A DNA stretch of 64,000 bases from the NCBI RefSeq assembly GCF_002025255.2, contig NZ_CP054587.1:248001-312000 (forward strand), in the 5' to 3' direction. Source of the DNA: Halolamina sp. CBA1230 (lineage in GTDB: Archaea > Halobacteriota > Halobacteria > Halobacteriales > Haloferacaceae). Positions 18,244 to 26,115 of this stretch are shown here, piece after piece. Below the pieces are notes generated by a model, which was not told where the DNA came from, ran no database searches, and worked only from the letters and a program-made list of their open reading frames with translations. Position 1 is the stretch's first letter, and each line of letters starts with the position of its first letter. The position numbers and the translations under genes are program-made.

Positions 18244-18362
18244 CCGTCGGAAACCCTATGTGGGCCGAGTGGGTCTGTTACGACGACCAGCGCGACCGCC
18301 TCGGTCGCACACCGTGCCGCTCGGCCGGCCTCGCCTGCCGGCACGGCGGCGACGCCACCACC

Positions 18363-19358
18363 ATGACCGACGACATCGACCACGACGACCGCGCGGAGGC
18401 CGAGCACACCGTCTCGCTCCCGCTCATCGACACGTTCGCCGCGCTGGAGGCCGAACTCGACGCGAAGGCCGACCGGATCGAGCGCCTCGAGAGCGAACTC
18501 GACCGAACCTACCTCGATCCCGGCGAGGGCGAGCCCGGAGCCGTCGATGCGGACGAGACGGACGACGAGGCGGCACCCAGAACGCACGAGGACTGGGAGC
18601 CGGCGACCGACCCGCTCGACGACACCGGCACCGTGGCCGGCGACGCCGATCACGAGGGTGTGACACCCAGCGTCGAGACGACGGTCGAGGGAGCCGACCG
18701 CGAGGAGCCGACAGTCGCCGCCGGGACGGGGAGCGAGCAGTCGACGGCTGTCGACACCGCCCGGGAGTCCGGGCTTTCGCCCGTCAGGACGGCGTCCACC
18801 GACGACGGTGGAGCGACTGTAGAGCCGGACGAGCAGCCTGCCGAGGACGGGGAGTTCGGCGTCACGATGGAGTCCTCGACGAACCTGACGGGCGGGTCGC
18901 TCGGCAGTTCGGCATCGAGCGGCGGTTCGGGGTCGGCGCCGGACGGACCTGACTCGGAGAACGAATCGATCCCCGACCCGACGGCCGATCGCGGCGAACG
19001 CCTCAGCCTGCTCGTCCGGCGCGCGGAGCTGCGGGACGAGGGCGAGGTCGTGGAGGCGTTCGTCGAGGGGATCGACGCGCTCGACGACGTGACCTGGGAG
19101 ATGCTCGCTCACTACCGCGAGGTCGGGGAGGCCGCGCCGGTCGACGCCCACGTCGCCGCCGGCGGGTCGGGCAAGCGCCAGTACGCCTACGCGCGCAACC
19201 GCACGCTGCGGAAGGCGGGCGTAATCGAACACGGCGGTGCCGGCCGGTACCGCTACGCGCTACCCGACCTCGTCGCGGAGGCGTTCGACGGCAACGCCGC
19301 CGAGGAGGCGGTGTCCGACGCGGTCGACGCGATCGAGGCCGCGACAGACCTCGCATGA
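18363..19358 (+). CDS. Uncharacterised haloarchaeal protein: coiled coil, acidic linker, winged-helix-like C-terminus
   Basis: 331 residues. Residues about 22-50 form a short coiled coil (LEAELDAKADRIERLESELD). Residues 55-215 are Asp/Glu/Thr/Ser-rich and probably disordered. Residues about 215-331 are a compact domain with helices and a KRQYAYARNRTLRKAGVIE stretch that resembles a winged-helix recognition region. No catalytic motif is seen. The ATG at 18363 starts the recognisable coding bias; upstream sequence in the same frame overlaps dinB. The stop overlaps the next gene by ATGA, so the two are translationally coupled. A DNA-associated role is a guess from the domain shape and the dinB neighbourhood. 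Confidence 0.72.
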   Translation: MTDDIDHDDRAEAEHTVSLPLIDTFAALEAELDAKADRIERLESELDRTYLDPGEGEPGAVDADETDDEAAPRTHEDWEPATDPLDDTGTVAGDADHEGVTPSVETTVEGADREEPTVAAGTGSEQSTAVDTARESGLSPVRTASTDDGGATVEPDEQPAEDGEFGVTMESSTNLTGGSLGSSASSGGSGSAPDGPDSENESIPDPTADRGERLSLLVRRAELRDEGEVVEAFVEGIDALDDVTWEMLAHYREVGEAAPVDAHVAAGGSGKRQYAYARNRTLRKAGVIEHGGAGRYRYALPDLVAEAFDGNAAEEAVSDAVDAIEAATDLA

Positions 19359-19630
19359 GGGCGCTGCCCGAGACCGGCGAAGGGCGCTGGCGGCTCGACC
19401 GCCACGCCCGGCTGGTGGTGTACGAAGCCGACGCCGGCGACGAGCTCGTCACCGTCTACGACTGCGGCGCGGCACAGAAACCGCCCTCCGCGCAGTTCAT
19501 CGGTAACCTCGTCCGAGTGCGTGCGCCCCACGAGGTCGAGCGCTCGCCGACGGGGTACGTCGTCACGCTCCGGGAGGGCGGCACGCTTGTCGAGCAAGGG
19601 GAGGACCACTACGTGATCGAGGAACAGTGA
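19355..19630 (+). CDS. Small conserved-looking haloarchaeal protein of unknown function
   Basis: 91 residues, mostly beta-strand-like (WRLDRHARLVVYEADAGDEL, VTVYDCGAAQ, GYVVTLREGG, HYVIEE). No signal peptide, membrane helix or catalytic motif. Its ATG overlaps the stop of the preceding coiled-coil gene (ATGA), which is strong support that it is real and co-expressed with it. Function unknown. Confidence 0.72.
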   Translation: MRALPETGEGRWRLDRHARLVVYEADAGDELVTVYDCGAAQKPPSAQFIGNLVRVRAPHEVERSPTGYVVTLREGGTLVEQGEDHYVIEEQ

Positions 19631-19692
19631 GTTCCCGGTTCTGATGAACTCCTCTCCTAGTGAATTGTGGCGTGGCGGGATGCCCAGATAAA

Positions 19693-19700
19693 CTATATAG
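19693..19700 (+). promoter_or_regulatory. TATA box for the methyltransferase gene
   Basis: CTATATAG within an AT-rich patch. Transcription would start near 19723, after the first possible GTG start at 19667, so it argues for the TTG start at 19730. Confidence 0.55.
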
Positions 19701-19729
19701 CTATCGAGGCCACTTATTGCGGACACAGC

Positions 19730-20464
19730 TTGGACGAGAACGACAACACCGCTCGCAACCAACTTCAGCGCGGGTACGACGTACTCGCGGAGAACGCATC
19801 CGACTTGGATCGCGAGAGAAGTCCATGGGGAGACAGTCACTTCCAAGAACACTATTCGTGGCCTGCGACACGGCCGGTCCTACCCGAGCTCGCGGACAGG
19901 CGAGTCTTGCTCGCTGGATGCGGGCGCGGCGACTATGTGCCGTGGTTCCACGAGCAAGGGGCAACGGTCGTCGGCGTCGATGCAAGTGAAACCGCAATTC
20001 AACAGGCCCGTCAGCGGTTTGGTCAGAAGGCGACCTTCTACCATGCTAACCTGACGAATCCACTCGACTTTGCTGACAGCGATACGTTCGATCTCGTATT
20101 CAGTAATTTAGTGCTGAGCCATATCGAGGAGTGGACTCCCGTATTCGAGGAGTTCCACCGAGTTTTGCGGCCACAACAACCGCTCGTCGTGACGACCATC
20201 CACCCTCACTATCTCCGCTCAGATACCGAGGTCGAGGAGTACTACACAGTCACGAAGCTGATGAACGACTGGCCCGACGTTGAGATTCCGACGTACTATC
20301 GACCGATGAATGCAGTCATCACACCGTTTATCGAGGCTGGCTTTCAGCTTGAGACGGTCGACGAGCCCCAACCACAAGACGCATTCGCGGAGCACCATCC
20401 GGAGCGGTACCAAGACGCATTACGCCAGCCAGATCTTCTCGTTATCCGAGCACAAGTGGACTGA
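19730..20464 (+). CDS. Class I SAM-dependent methyltransferase
   Basis: 244 residues from a TTG at 19730; a GTG at 19667 would add 21 residues but lies upstream of the probable TATA box. The SAM-binding motif I is VLLAGCGRGDYVPWF, with the acidic VVGVDAS at the end of strand 2, and FDLVFSNLVLSHIEEW as motif IV. The methyl acceptor is not evident. Base composition is visibly lower in G+C than its neighbours, with codons such as ATT, TTA and AGA, suggesting more recent acquisition. It is convergent with tpiA. Confidence 0.82.
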   Translation: MDENDNTARNQLQRGYDVLAENASDLDRERSPWGDSHFQEHYSWPATRPVLPELADRRVLLAGCGRGDYVPWFHEQGATVVGVDASETAIQQARQRFGQKATFYHANLTNPLDFADSDTFDLVFSNLVLSHIEEWTPVFEEFHRVLRPQQPLVVTTIHPHYLRSDTEVEEYYTVTKLMNDWPDVEIPTYYRPMNAVITPFIEAGFQLETVDEPQPQDAFAEHHPERYQDALRQPDLLVIRAQVD

Positions 20465-20537
20465 GAGAGCACACATACTTACCGGCTGTTCCGAACTGAC
20501 CGCCAAACGAAGAGATCGCACGCCGCGCTACTGACAC

Positions 20538-21182
20538 TCAGAGCGGCTCGACCAGATCGCGCAGCACCGCCTCGGGATCGTCCGCGAGCGCGACCCCTGA
20601 CGCCAGCAGCACGCCGTCGGCGCCCAGATCCCGCGCGGCCGCTACGTCTTCGCCCGTCGCGATCCCCGCACCACAGAAAACCTCGACATCCTCGTCGACC
20701 CCGCTCGCGGCTTCCACGGCGTCGCGAACAATGTCCGGATTCGCCGTCGCGACGGACTCGTCGCCGCCGATGAGTTCCGGCGGTTCGACCGCGACCGCGT
20801 CGGGACCGAGCGCCGCCGCGGCCGCGATCTGGTCGGGGTTGTTCGCACAGACAACCGTCTCCAGGCTCGCGTTCTCGGCGGCGGCGAGGCTGGCGTCGAT
20901 GTCGGCGAGTTTCAGGCGCTTCTCGGAGTGGTTCAGCAGCGTTCCGACCGCGCCGGTCGTCGCGACGGCGTCGGCGTGGGTGCTCCCGGTGTGGCTGCCG
21001 TGATCGACGGGGCTGACGTGCTGGGCCCACGTCTCCACGCCCGTGGCGGCGACGGCGCCCAGACGGGCGGCCTGGGGTGCGACCGCGATCCGGGCGCCGG
21101 TCTCGTCGGCGACGTCGGCCGCCGCTGACGCGACGGCGACGGGGTCGCAGTCGTACGCTTTGAGGTTGACGAGTACGAACAC
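20538..21182 (-). CDS. tpiA: Triosephosphate isomerase (short archaeal form)
   Basis: 214 residues, shorter than bacterial and eukaryotic TIM, as is usual in archaea. It interconverts dihydroxyacetone phosphate and glyceraldehyde 3-phosphate. Active-site residues are Asn6 and Lys8 (VNLKAY), His85 (NHSEKR) and Glu133 (VEPPELIGG); GAGI and GVLLASG form the phosphate loop. It lies 60 bp downstream of the aMBF1 gene on the same strand and may share its transcript. Confidence 0.96.
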   Translation of the reverse strand: MFVLVNLKAYDCDPVAVASAAADVADETGARIAVAPQAARLGAVAATGVETWAQHVSPVDHGSHTGSTHADAVATTGAVGTLLNHSEKRLKLADIDASLAAAENASLETVVCANNPDQIAAAAALGPDAVAVEPPELIGGDESVATANPDIVRDAVEAASGVDEDVEVFCGAGIATGEDVAAARDLGADGVLLASGVALADDPEAVLRDLVEPL

Positions 21183-21242
21183 GTCGGGAGGCGGGCCCCG
21201 ACCGGCAAATAGGTAGGCGGTTCGACGGCGGGCGTGGCGACG

Positions 21243-21767
21243 TTACTCGCCCTTGCGCTCGACGACGTCGCCGAGCGTCTGGGTCATCGAGGAGTCGGTC
21301 TCCCAGTCCGACGTGTCGTCGTCGGAGCCTTCCGCCAGCGAGACGTCGAGGCGCTTCTCGAGTTTCTTGCGTACCTCGTCGCTGGGGAGCACGTCCCCGC
21401 GTTCGAGCTTGCTGATCAGCGAAGCCTTCTCGTTGAGCTCCTTCGCCAGGTCCTCGCGGCTCAGCCCCTCGCGCTCGCGGGCCGCCCGGATCTGCTCGTC
21501 GTAGTCGCCCGCGATCTCGTCCATCTGGTCGAACATGTCGCGGCGGCGACCGCCACCGCCGCCGCTACTGCTCCCGCCGCTCGTGGAGGACGAGGAGGAG
21601 TCGTCCGAGGAGGACGTCGAGTACTTCGTCGACGTGGTCGACGTCGACTCGGTCTCGACGGTCGTGCCGAAGTCCTTGCAGTCGTCGCAGAGTTCGAGCT
21701 CCGCACCCTCGACTTTCGTCGTGGTGAGCGAGGACTTCTCCGCGCCGCACATCTCACACTGGGCCAT
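21243..21767 (-). CDS. Multiprotein bridging factor aMBF1
   Basis: 174 residues. An N-terminal zinc ribbon (Cys4, Cys7, Cys27, Cys30), a Ser/Thr/Gly-rich flexible linker (about 40-75), and a Cro/C1-type helix-turn-helix (about 90-150, with REGLSREDLAKELNEKASLI and KLERGD). This is the archaeal homologue of eukaryotic MBF1, a ribosome- and transcription-associated factor. The TATA side of the divergent spacer reads TTCCTTTTTACT on the minus strand (21788-21799). Confidence 0.93.
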   Translation of the reverse strand: MAQCEMCGAEKSSLTTTKVEGAELELCDDCKDFGTTVETESTSTTSTKYSTSSSDDSSSSSTSGGSSSGGGGGRRRDMFDQMDEIAGDYDEQIRAAREREGLSREDLAKELNEKASLISKLERGDVLPSDEVRKKLEKRLDVSLAEGSDDDTSDWETDSSMTQTLGDVVERKGE

Positions 21768-21870
21768 ACCCTAGGTAGCGCGTCGGACAGTAAAAAGGAA
21801 CCGGCGGTCCCATCGGGCGGACAGTCCCGCCGTGCGTACACTTTTGACGCACAGCCCCAACGTCCCGACG

Positions 21871-22713
21871 ATGAAGCTGTTCATCTCGGCGGACATGGAG
21901 GGGATCACCGGCGTCGCCACCCCCGAGGACGTCGTCAAGGGCGAACCGGAGTACGAACGCGGCGTGGACAACCTCCACGGCGACGTGAACGCGGCGGTCG
22001 AGGGCGCGGTCGCAGGCGGCGCCGACGAGGTGCTCGTCAACGACGCCCACTCGACGATGCGGAACCTCGACCGCGACCGCCTCGACGAGCGTGCCGCCCT
22101 GATCCGGGGGAACTCGAAGCCGCGGTCGATGATGCAGGGGCTGACGGGGGCGTTCGACGCCGCGCTGTTCGTCGGCTACCACGCGAAAGCCGGGACCGCC
22201 GAGGCGGTGCTCAACCACACGGTGTACGGGGAGCTGCTGCAGTCGCTCCACGTCGAGGGGCAGGAAGTGGGCGAGATGGGCTGGAACGCCCGTCTCGCGG
22301 GCGCGCTCGGCGTTCCGGTCGGCCTCGTCACCGGCGACGACGCGACGGTCACCGAGGCCGACGCGGAGCTTCCGGACGCGGAGACGGTCGCGGTCAAGGA
22401 GGCGGTCGACCGCTTCAGCGCCCGGTGTCGCCCCGGAGCCGAGACGCGGCCGGAGATCCGCGAAGCGAGCGAACGGGCCGTCGAACGCGCCGGTTCTGGG
22501 GAGCTCTCGACCGTGACGGCCGACGAGCCGACGACGATCACGGCCCGCTGGACGACGACGAACGCGGCGGCCAACGCCGCCCGGAAGCCCGAGGTGCGGC
22601 GCGAGGGCGGGCGCGAAACCGCGATAACCGCGGAGAACTACCCCGACGCGTTCGACGCCTCGATGGGGATGCTCCGCGCCGGCGCCGCCGGGCGGAACGA
22701 GCACTACGGGTGA
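21871..22713 (+). CDS. M55-family D-aminopeptidase (DppA-like)
   Basis: 280 residues. It opens with MKLFISADMEGITGV, the M55 hallmark with Asp8 and Glu10 as zinc ligands, followed by LVNDAHSTMRNLD and GYHAKAGT, further conserved His sites, and GDDATV. The family removes N-terminal D-amino acids from peptides in the cytoplasm. A longer frame begins at 21832, but the conserved start and a TATA-like CTTTTG about 27 nt upstream fix 21871. No dipeptide transporter is adjacent. Confidence 0.92.
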   Translation: MKLFISADMEGITGVATPEDVVKGEPEYERGVDNLHGDVNAAVEGAVAGGADEVLVNDAHSTMRNLDRDRLDERAALIRGNSKPRSMMQGLTGAFDAALFVGYHAKAGTAEAVLNHTVYGELLQSLHVEGQEVGEMGWNARLAGALGVPVGLVTGDDATVTEADAELPDAETVAVKEAVDRFSARCRPGAETRPEIREASERAVERAGSGELSTVTADEPTTITARWTTTNAAANAARKPEVRREGGRETAITAENYPDAFDASMGMLRAGAAGRNEHYG

Positions 22714-22755
22714 ACGGTCACACTACGAGTGAGCGATCACACCCCGGTCGAGCGG

Positions 22756-23367
22756 TCACTCCTCGACGCGACAGCGCAGGAACGGCCACTCGCCGTCGTC
22801 GAGTTCGCTCCGGACGCCGTAGCGCTCGACGACCGTCAGCCCCGCCGCCTCCAGCAGGCGTTCGGTCTCCTCGATCGCGGGGAACGACCACGCCATCCCC
22901 TCGCCGGAGTCCAGCCAGTCGTCGTTCTCGCCGGCCCAGTCGTCGCCGATACTGAACAGGAACTCCCCGTCCCGGCGCAGCACCCGTTCGACCTCGGCGT
23001 AGCAGTCGGCGTGGTCCGCGATCGGCAGGTGGATCACCGAGTAAAAGGCCGTGACCGCGTCGAAGCTGTCGGCCGCGAACGGGAGCGCCGTCATCTCCCC
23101 CGAGACGAGGTCGGCGTCGACGCGCTCGCGGGCGAGCCGGAGCTGCTCGCCCGAGAAGTCCAGCCCCACCGCGCGCTCGGCCGGGAGGAACTGCAGCGGC
23201 CCCTCACCGGCGCCACAGCCCAGGTCAAGCAGTCGTGGGTCCGCGGGCAGCGACTCCCGGAGGTCGACCAACCCCTCGTTGTCGGCGGGGTCGCCCGTCC
23301 GGTCGGCGTCGTACTCGTCGGCCATCCCGTCGTACCCCGTCCGAACCGTCGATCGCTGCTCGTCCAC
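22756..23367 (-). CDS. Class I SAM-dependent methyltransferase
   Basis: 203 residues. SAM motif I is RLLDLGCGAGEGPL, followed by VGLDFS, then GEMTALPFAADSFDAVTAFYS and LRRDGEFLFSIGD; this is the UbiE/COQ5-like small-molecule methyltransferase pattern. The substrate is unknown. Convergent with the M55 gene and divergent from the histidine kinase gene at 23492. Confidence 0.88.
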   Translation of the reverse strand: MDEQRSTVRTGYDGMADEYDADRTGDPADNEGLVDLRESLPADPRLLDLGCGAGEGPLQFLPAERAVGLDFSGEQLRLARERVDADLVSGEMTALPFAADSFDAVTAFYSVIHLPIADHADCYAEVERVLRRDGEFLFSIGDDWAGENDDWLDSGEGMAWSFPAIEETERLLEAAGLTVVERYGVRSELDDGEWPFLRCRVEE

Positions 23368-23461
23368 GCTCGTAGCGTGAACCCCGGGGGTGAAACGCGT
23401 TCCGCCTCCTCGTGAACATATCTCACGGTCGAACTATCAGATCTCGGATCTGGAACGTACG

Positions 23462-23467
23462 TTTATT
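23462..23467 (+). promoter_or_regulatory. TATA box for histidine kinase gene
   Basis: TTTATT lies about 28 nt upstream of a GTG at 23492. It supports that GTG rather than the upstream ATG at 23390. Confidence 0.55.
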
Positions 23468-23491
23468 GAGGAGGGCTCACGAACGACGGGT

Positions 23492-24442
23492 GTGACGCCG
23501 CCCCGGGAGTCGCCGTTCGCCGACCGTCGCGTTCTCGTTCTCGGGAACGGCGACAGAGCCGCGGCGCTCGTCGACAGCCTCGCTGCCGACGGGATCGAGG
23601 CGACGCGGGCGGAGTCGACTCCCGAGGCACTCGCGACGCTCGACGCGGTCGAGGTGGCGCTGCTGGTCGTGATCGACGGGATCGAGGGCCGCCCCGCCGA
23701 CGTGTTCGGCGCCGCCGCGCGCCGCGGCCACCAGCTCCCCGGCGTGTTCGTCGGCTCGAAAGCCAGACAGCTCCCGCCGGGGGTCGAACAGGCGCCCGCG
23801 GGCGCCGACGCCGCCGCGGCGGTGATCCGCCAGCGCCTGCTCGCGGCGAGTGCGGCGGACGCGGAGCCGGCAGTCGAACACGACCCGCTGGCCGCCTACG
23901 GCGACACGGTCTCTCACGAGCTCCGGAACCACCTGAGTGCGGCCCGTCTCGCGGTCGACTCGCTGGAGGGGCCGACGGTCGAACAGGCACGGAACGCGCT
24001 CGATCGACTGGAGGGGCTGGCCCGCGAGGCGGAGGCGATCGCCGGCGGCGATATCGAGCCGAACGAGCAGGTGTCGCTCGCGACGGTCGGGGAGGACGCC
24101 GCCGGCCGCGTTCGCGCGCCCGAGGCGTCGATCCGCGTCGGGGCCGACGGGACGGTCCGGGCCGACCCGGAGCTGTTGACGCTGCTGCTCGAGAACTTGA
24201 TCCGCAACTCGGCCGAACACGGCGGCGAGGGCGTGACCGTCCGCGTGATCGACACCGACGCCGGCTTCGCGGTCGTCGACGACGGCCCGGGGTTCGGCGA
24301 CGCCGACCCGTTCGAGTGGGGGTACTCCACCGACGACGGGCAGGGTGCCGGGCTCGGGATCGTCCAGCGGATCGCCGACGCCCACGGCTGGGAGATCCGT
24401 GCGGCGAACGACGACGGCGCGCGGGTCGAACTCGAAACTTAG
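23492..24442 (+). CDS. Soluble sensor histidine kinase with receiver-like N-terminal domain
   Basis: 316 residues from the GTG at 23492. The first 110 residues look like a degenerate receiver fold (RRVLVLGNGDRAAALVD). The H-box SHELRNHLSAARLA carries the phospho-accepting His; the N-box LLENLIRNSAEH, the G1 box VVDDGPGFGD and the G2 box GAGLGIVQRI complete an HATPase domain. No membrane helix is seen, so the input is cytoplasmic. The stop overlaps by 4 nt the convergent HxlR gene. Confidence 0.87.
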   Translation: MTPPRESPFADRRVLVLGNGDRAAALVDSLAADGIEATRAESTPEALATLDAVEVALLVVIDGIEGRPADVFGAAARRGHQLPGVFVGSKARQLPPGVEQAPAGADAAAAVIRQRLLAASAADAEPAVEHDPLAAYGDTVSHELRNHLSAARLAVDSLEGPTVEQARNALDRLEGLAREAEAIAGGDIEPNEQVSLATVGEDAAGRVRAPEASIRVGADGTVRADPELLTLLLENLIRNSAEHGGEGVTVRVIDTDAGFAVVDDGPGFGDADPFEWGYSTDDGQGAGLGIVQRIADAHGWEIRAANDDGARVELET

Positions 24443-24828
24443 TCGTCCGCCTCGGCGGCGGCCTGACAGCTCTCCATCCACTCGTTTGCCCACGACTCGA
24501 TCTCGTCGAACACGGGCGCGAGCGACTCACCTTTCCCCGTCAGCGAGTAGTACGTCGCGACCGGCGCGTCCTCCTCCAGCCGGCGCTCGACGAACCCGGA
24601 CTCCTGGAGATCGTCGAGCACACGCGAGAGCGTGCGGGCGTTCGCCTCGGTCGAGCGCTTGAGCTCGTTGAACCGCTTCTCGCCCTCGGTCAGGTCGTGG
24701 AGCACGACCAGCCGCCACTGGGAGCCGATCTGTTCGACCGCGTCGACGACCGGACAGACTTCCGTCGCCTGCCCCTCCGTCGATCCGTCCTCTGTCGCCG
24801 TTCCGGGCTCCTCCATATCGGTGGACAT
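24439..24828 (-). CDS. HxlR-family winged-helix regulator
   Basis: 129 residues. The HxlR signature is present: CPVVDAVEQIGSQWRLVVLH with Cys25, FNELKRS, TLSRVLDDLQESGFVERR, and YSLTGKG. HxlR proteins respond to redox or electrophile signals or metabolites and often regulate the divergent neighbour. Here the divergent neighbour is the beta-keto-acid cleavage enzyme at 24957. Confidence 0.9.
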   Translation of the reverse strand: MSTDMEEPGTATEDGSTEGQATEVCPVVDAVEQIGSQWRLVVLHDLTEGEKRFNELKRSTEANARTLSRVLDDLQESGFVERRLEEDAPVATYYSLTGKGESLAPVFDEIESWANEWMESCQAAAEADD

Positions 24829-24956
24829 CTGTTACCCGGTTGTGCGCCGACAGTGATAACGGCTTCCCCGGAACTATCAGACCTTTGAAAACGCTCGCTG
24901 AACGGCGGTATAGAGAGCCAAACAAAGTCACCGAGGTCCGCTTGTCCGTTCGAACG

Positions 24957-25793
24957 ATGAGCTACGAGGCGTATCTGAACGACCGGAACGTGATCCTCAC
25001 CGTCGCGCCGACCGGAGGCGTTCACGGAAAGGACAAGAACCAGAACCTCCCCGAACAGCCCGAGGAGATCGCCGAACAGGTCGCCGCCTGCGAGGAGCTC
25101 GGCGCGTCGATCTGTCATCTCCACGCCCGCGACGAGCACGGCGAGAACGACGCGGGCCGGATCCAGGAGGTGAACGACGCGGTCCGGGAGCGGTGTGACG
25201 ACATCGTCATCCAGAACACGACAGGCGGGCAGAGCACCTACGACGCCCGCGTCCAGGGGATCAGAACCGACCCCGCACCCGACATGGCGAGCCTCGACAT
25301 GGGGCCGTTCAACCGCGGGCAGCACATCATCACCGAACACACCCGCAACAACATCGACCAGCTGGCCGCGGAGATGCGAAAGAAGGGGATCAAACCCGAA
25401 CTCGAGTGTTTCAACAACGGCCACATCAACGAGGTGTACCGGCTGATCGAACGCGACGCGCTGGAGGAGCCGTACTACTTCAACCTCGTGTTCGGCCACG
25501 GGACGTTCACGCCGCCGACGCCGGAGAACGTCCTCAACCTCGTTTCGAACCTCCCGGAGAGCTCCGAGTTCAACCTCCTCGCGGTCGGGCGCCACCAGCT
25601 CCCGCTGACGACGCTGTCGATGATTCTCGGCGGCCACGTCCGCGTCGGGATGGAGGACAACCTCTACTACCGGAAGAGCGAGCCGGTCCAGTCGAACGCC
25701 CAGCTGGTCGATCGAACCGCCCGCATCGCCGACCTGCTGGAGGCCGACCTCGCGACGCCAGCCGAGACCCGCGAACGCCTCGGCATCGAGTAG
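24957..25793 (+). CDS. Beta-keto acid cleavage enzyme (BKACE family, DUF849)
   Basis: 278 residues. The family cleaves a beta-keto acid with acetyl-CoA to give acetoacetate and an acyl-CoA. Zn ligands are visible in CHLHARDE (His54, His56) and in GRHQLPL and GMEDNLYY; APTGGVHGKDKNQNLP is the family N-terminal loop. The best-known member is the 3-keto-5-aminohexanoate cleavage enzyme of lysine fermentation, but family members act on many substrates and no lysine-fermentation genes are here, so the substrate is open. Start at 24957 begins the family homology. Confidence 0.9.
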   Translation: MSYEAYLNDRNVILTVAPTGGVHGKDKNQNLPEQPEEIAEQVAACEELGASICHLHARDEHGENDAGRIQEVNDAVRERCDDIVIQNTTGGQSTYDARVQGIRTDPAPDMASLDMGPFNRGQHIITEHTRNNIDQLAAEMRKKGIKPELECFNNGHINEVYRLIERDALEEPYYFNLVFGHGTFTPPTPENVLNLVSNLPESSEFNLLAVGRHQLPLTTLSMILGGHVRVGMEDNLYYRKSEPVQSNAQLVDRTARIADLLEADLATPAETRERLGIE

Positions 25794-25840
25794 GGCCAGG
25801 CGCTGGCTAACATAGTGTCCGGCGGTCGTCGGTGGGATCG

Positions 25841-26071
25841 ATGACGTGCCCCTACCTCGACTACCGGCGCAGCGACGAGGATCACGAGTTCGACCACGAC
25901 CGCCCCTACTGCACCGTCGCCGAGGAGTTCGTCTCGCCGATGAAAGCCGACATCTGTAACGACCGCCACGAGTTCGATCACACGAGCGACTGCGAGACGT
26001 ACCCCGACGAGCAAGCGTCGGAGGAGAAAGAGAGCGGAAGCGAGGCGATCCGAGCCGACGCCTCCGAGTAG
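25841..26071 (+). CDS. Small Cys-containing acidic protein with duplicated HEFDH motif
   Basis: 76 residues starting MTCPYLDYRR. Four Cys (3, 24, 39, 51) and two exact HEFDH motifs (15-19 and 43-47) suggest a metal-binding site, then a disordered Glu/Ser/Ala tail. A GTG at 25832 could add three residues. I recognise it only as a haloarchaeal-type small protein. Function unknown; a zinc-binding role is inference from the Cys/His pattern. Confidence 0.75.
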   Translation: MTCPYLDYRRSDEDHEFDHDRPYCTVAEEFVSPMKADICNDRHEFDHTSDCETYPDEQASEEKESGSEAIRADASE

Positions 26072-26115
26072 GTACGCGGGTGGTAACGAAGGTGGCGTCC
26101 GCCACACTCCGGCGT

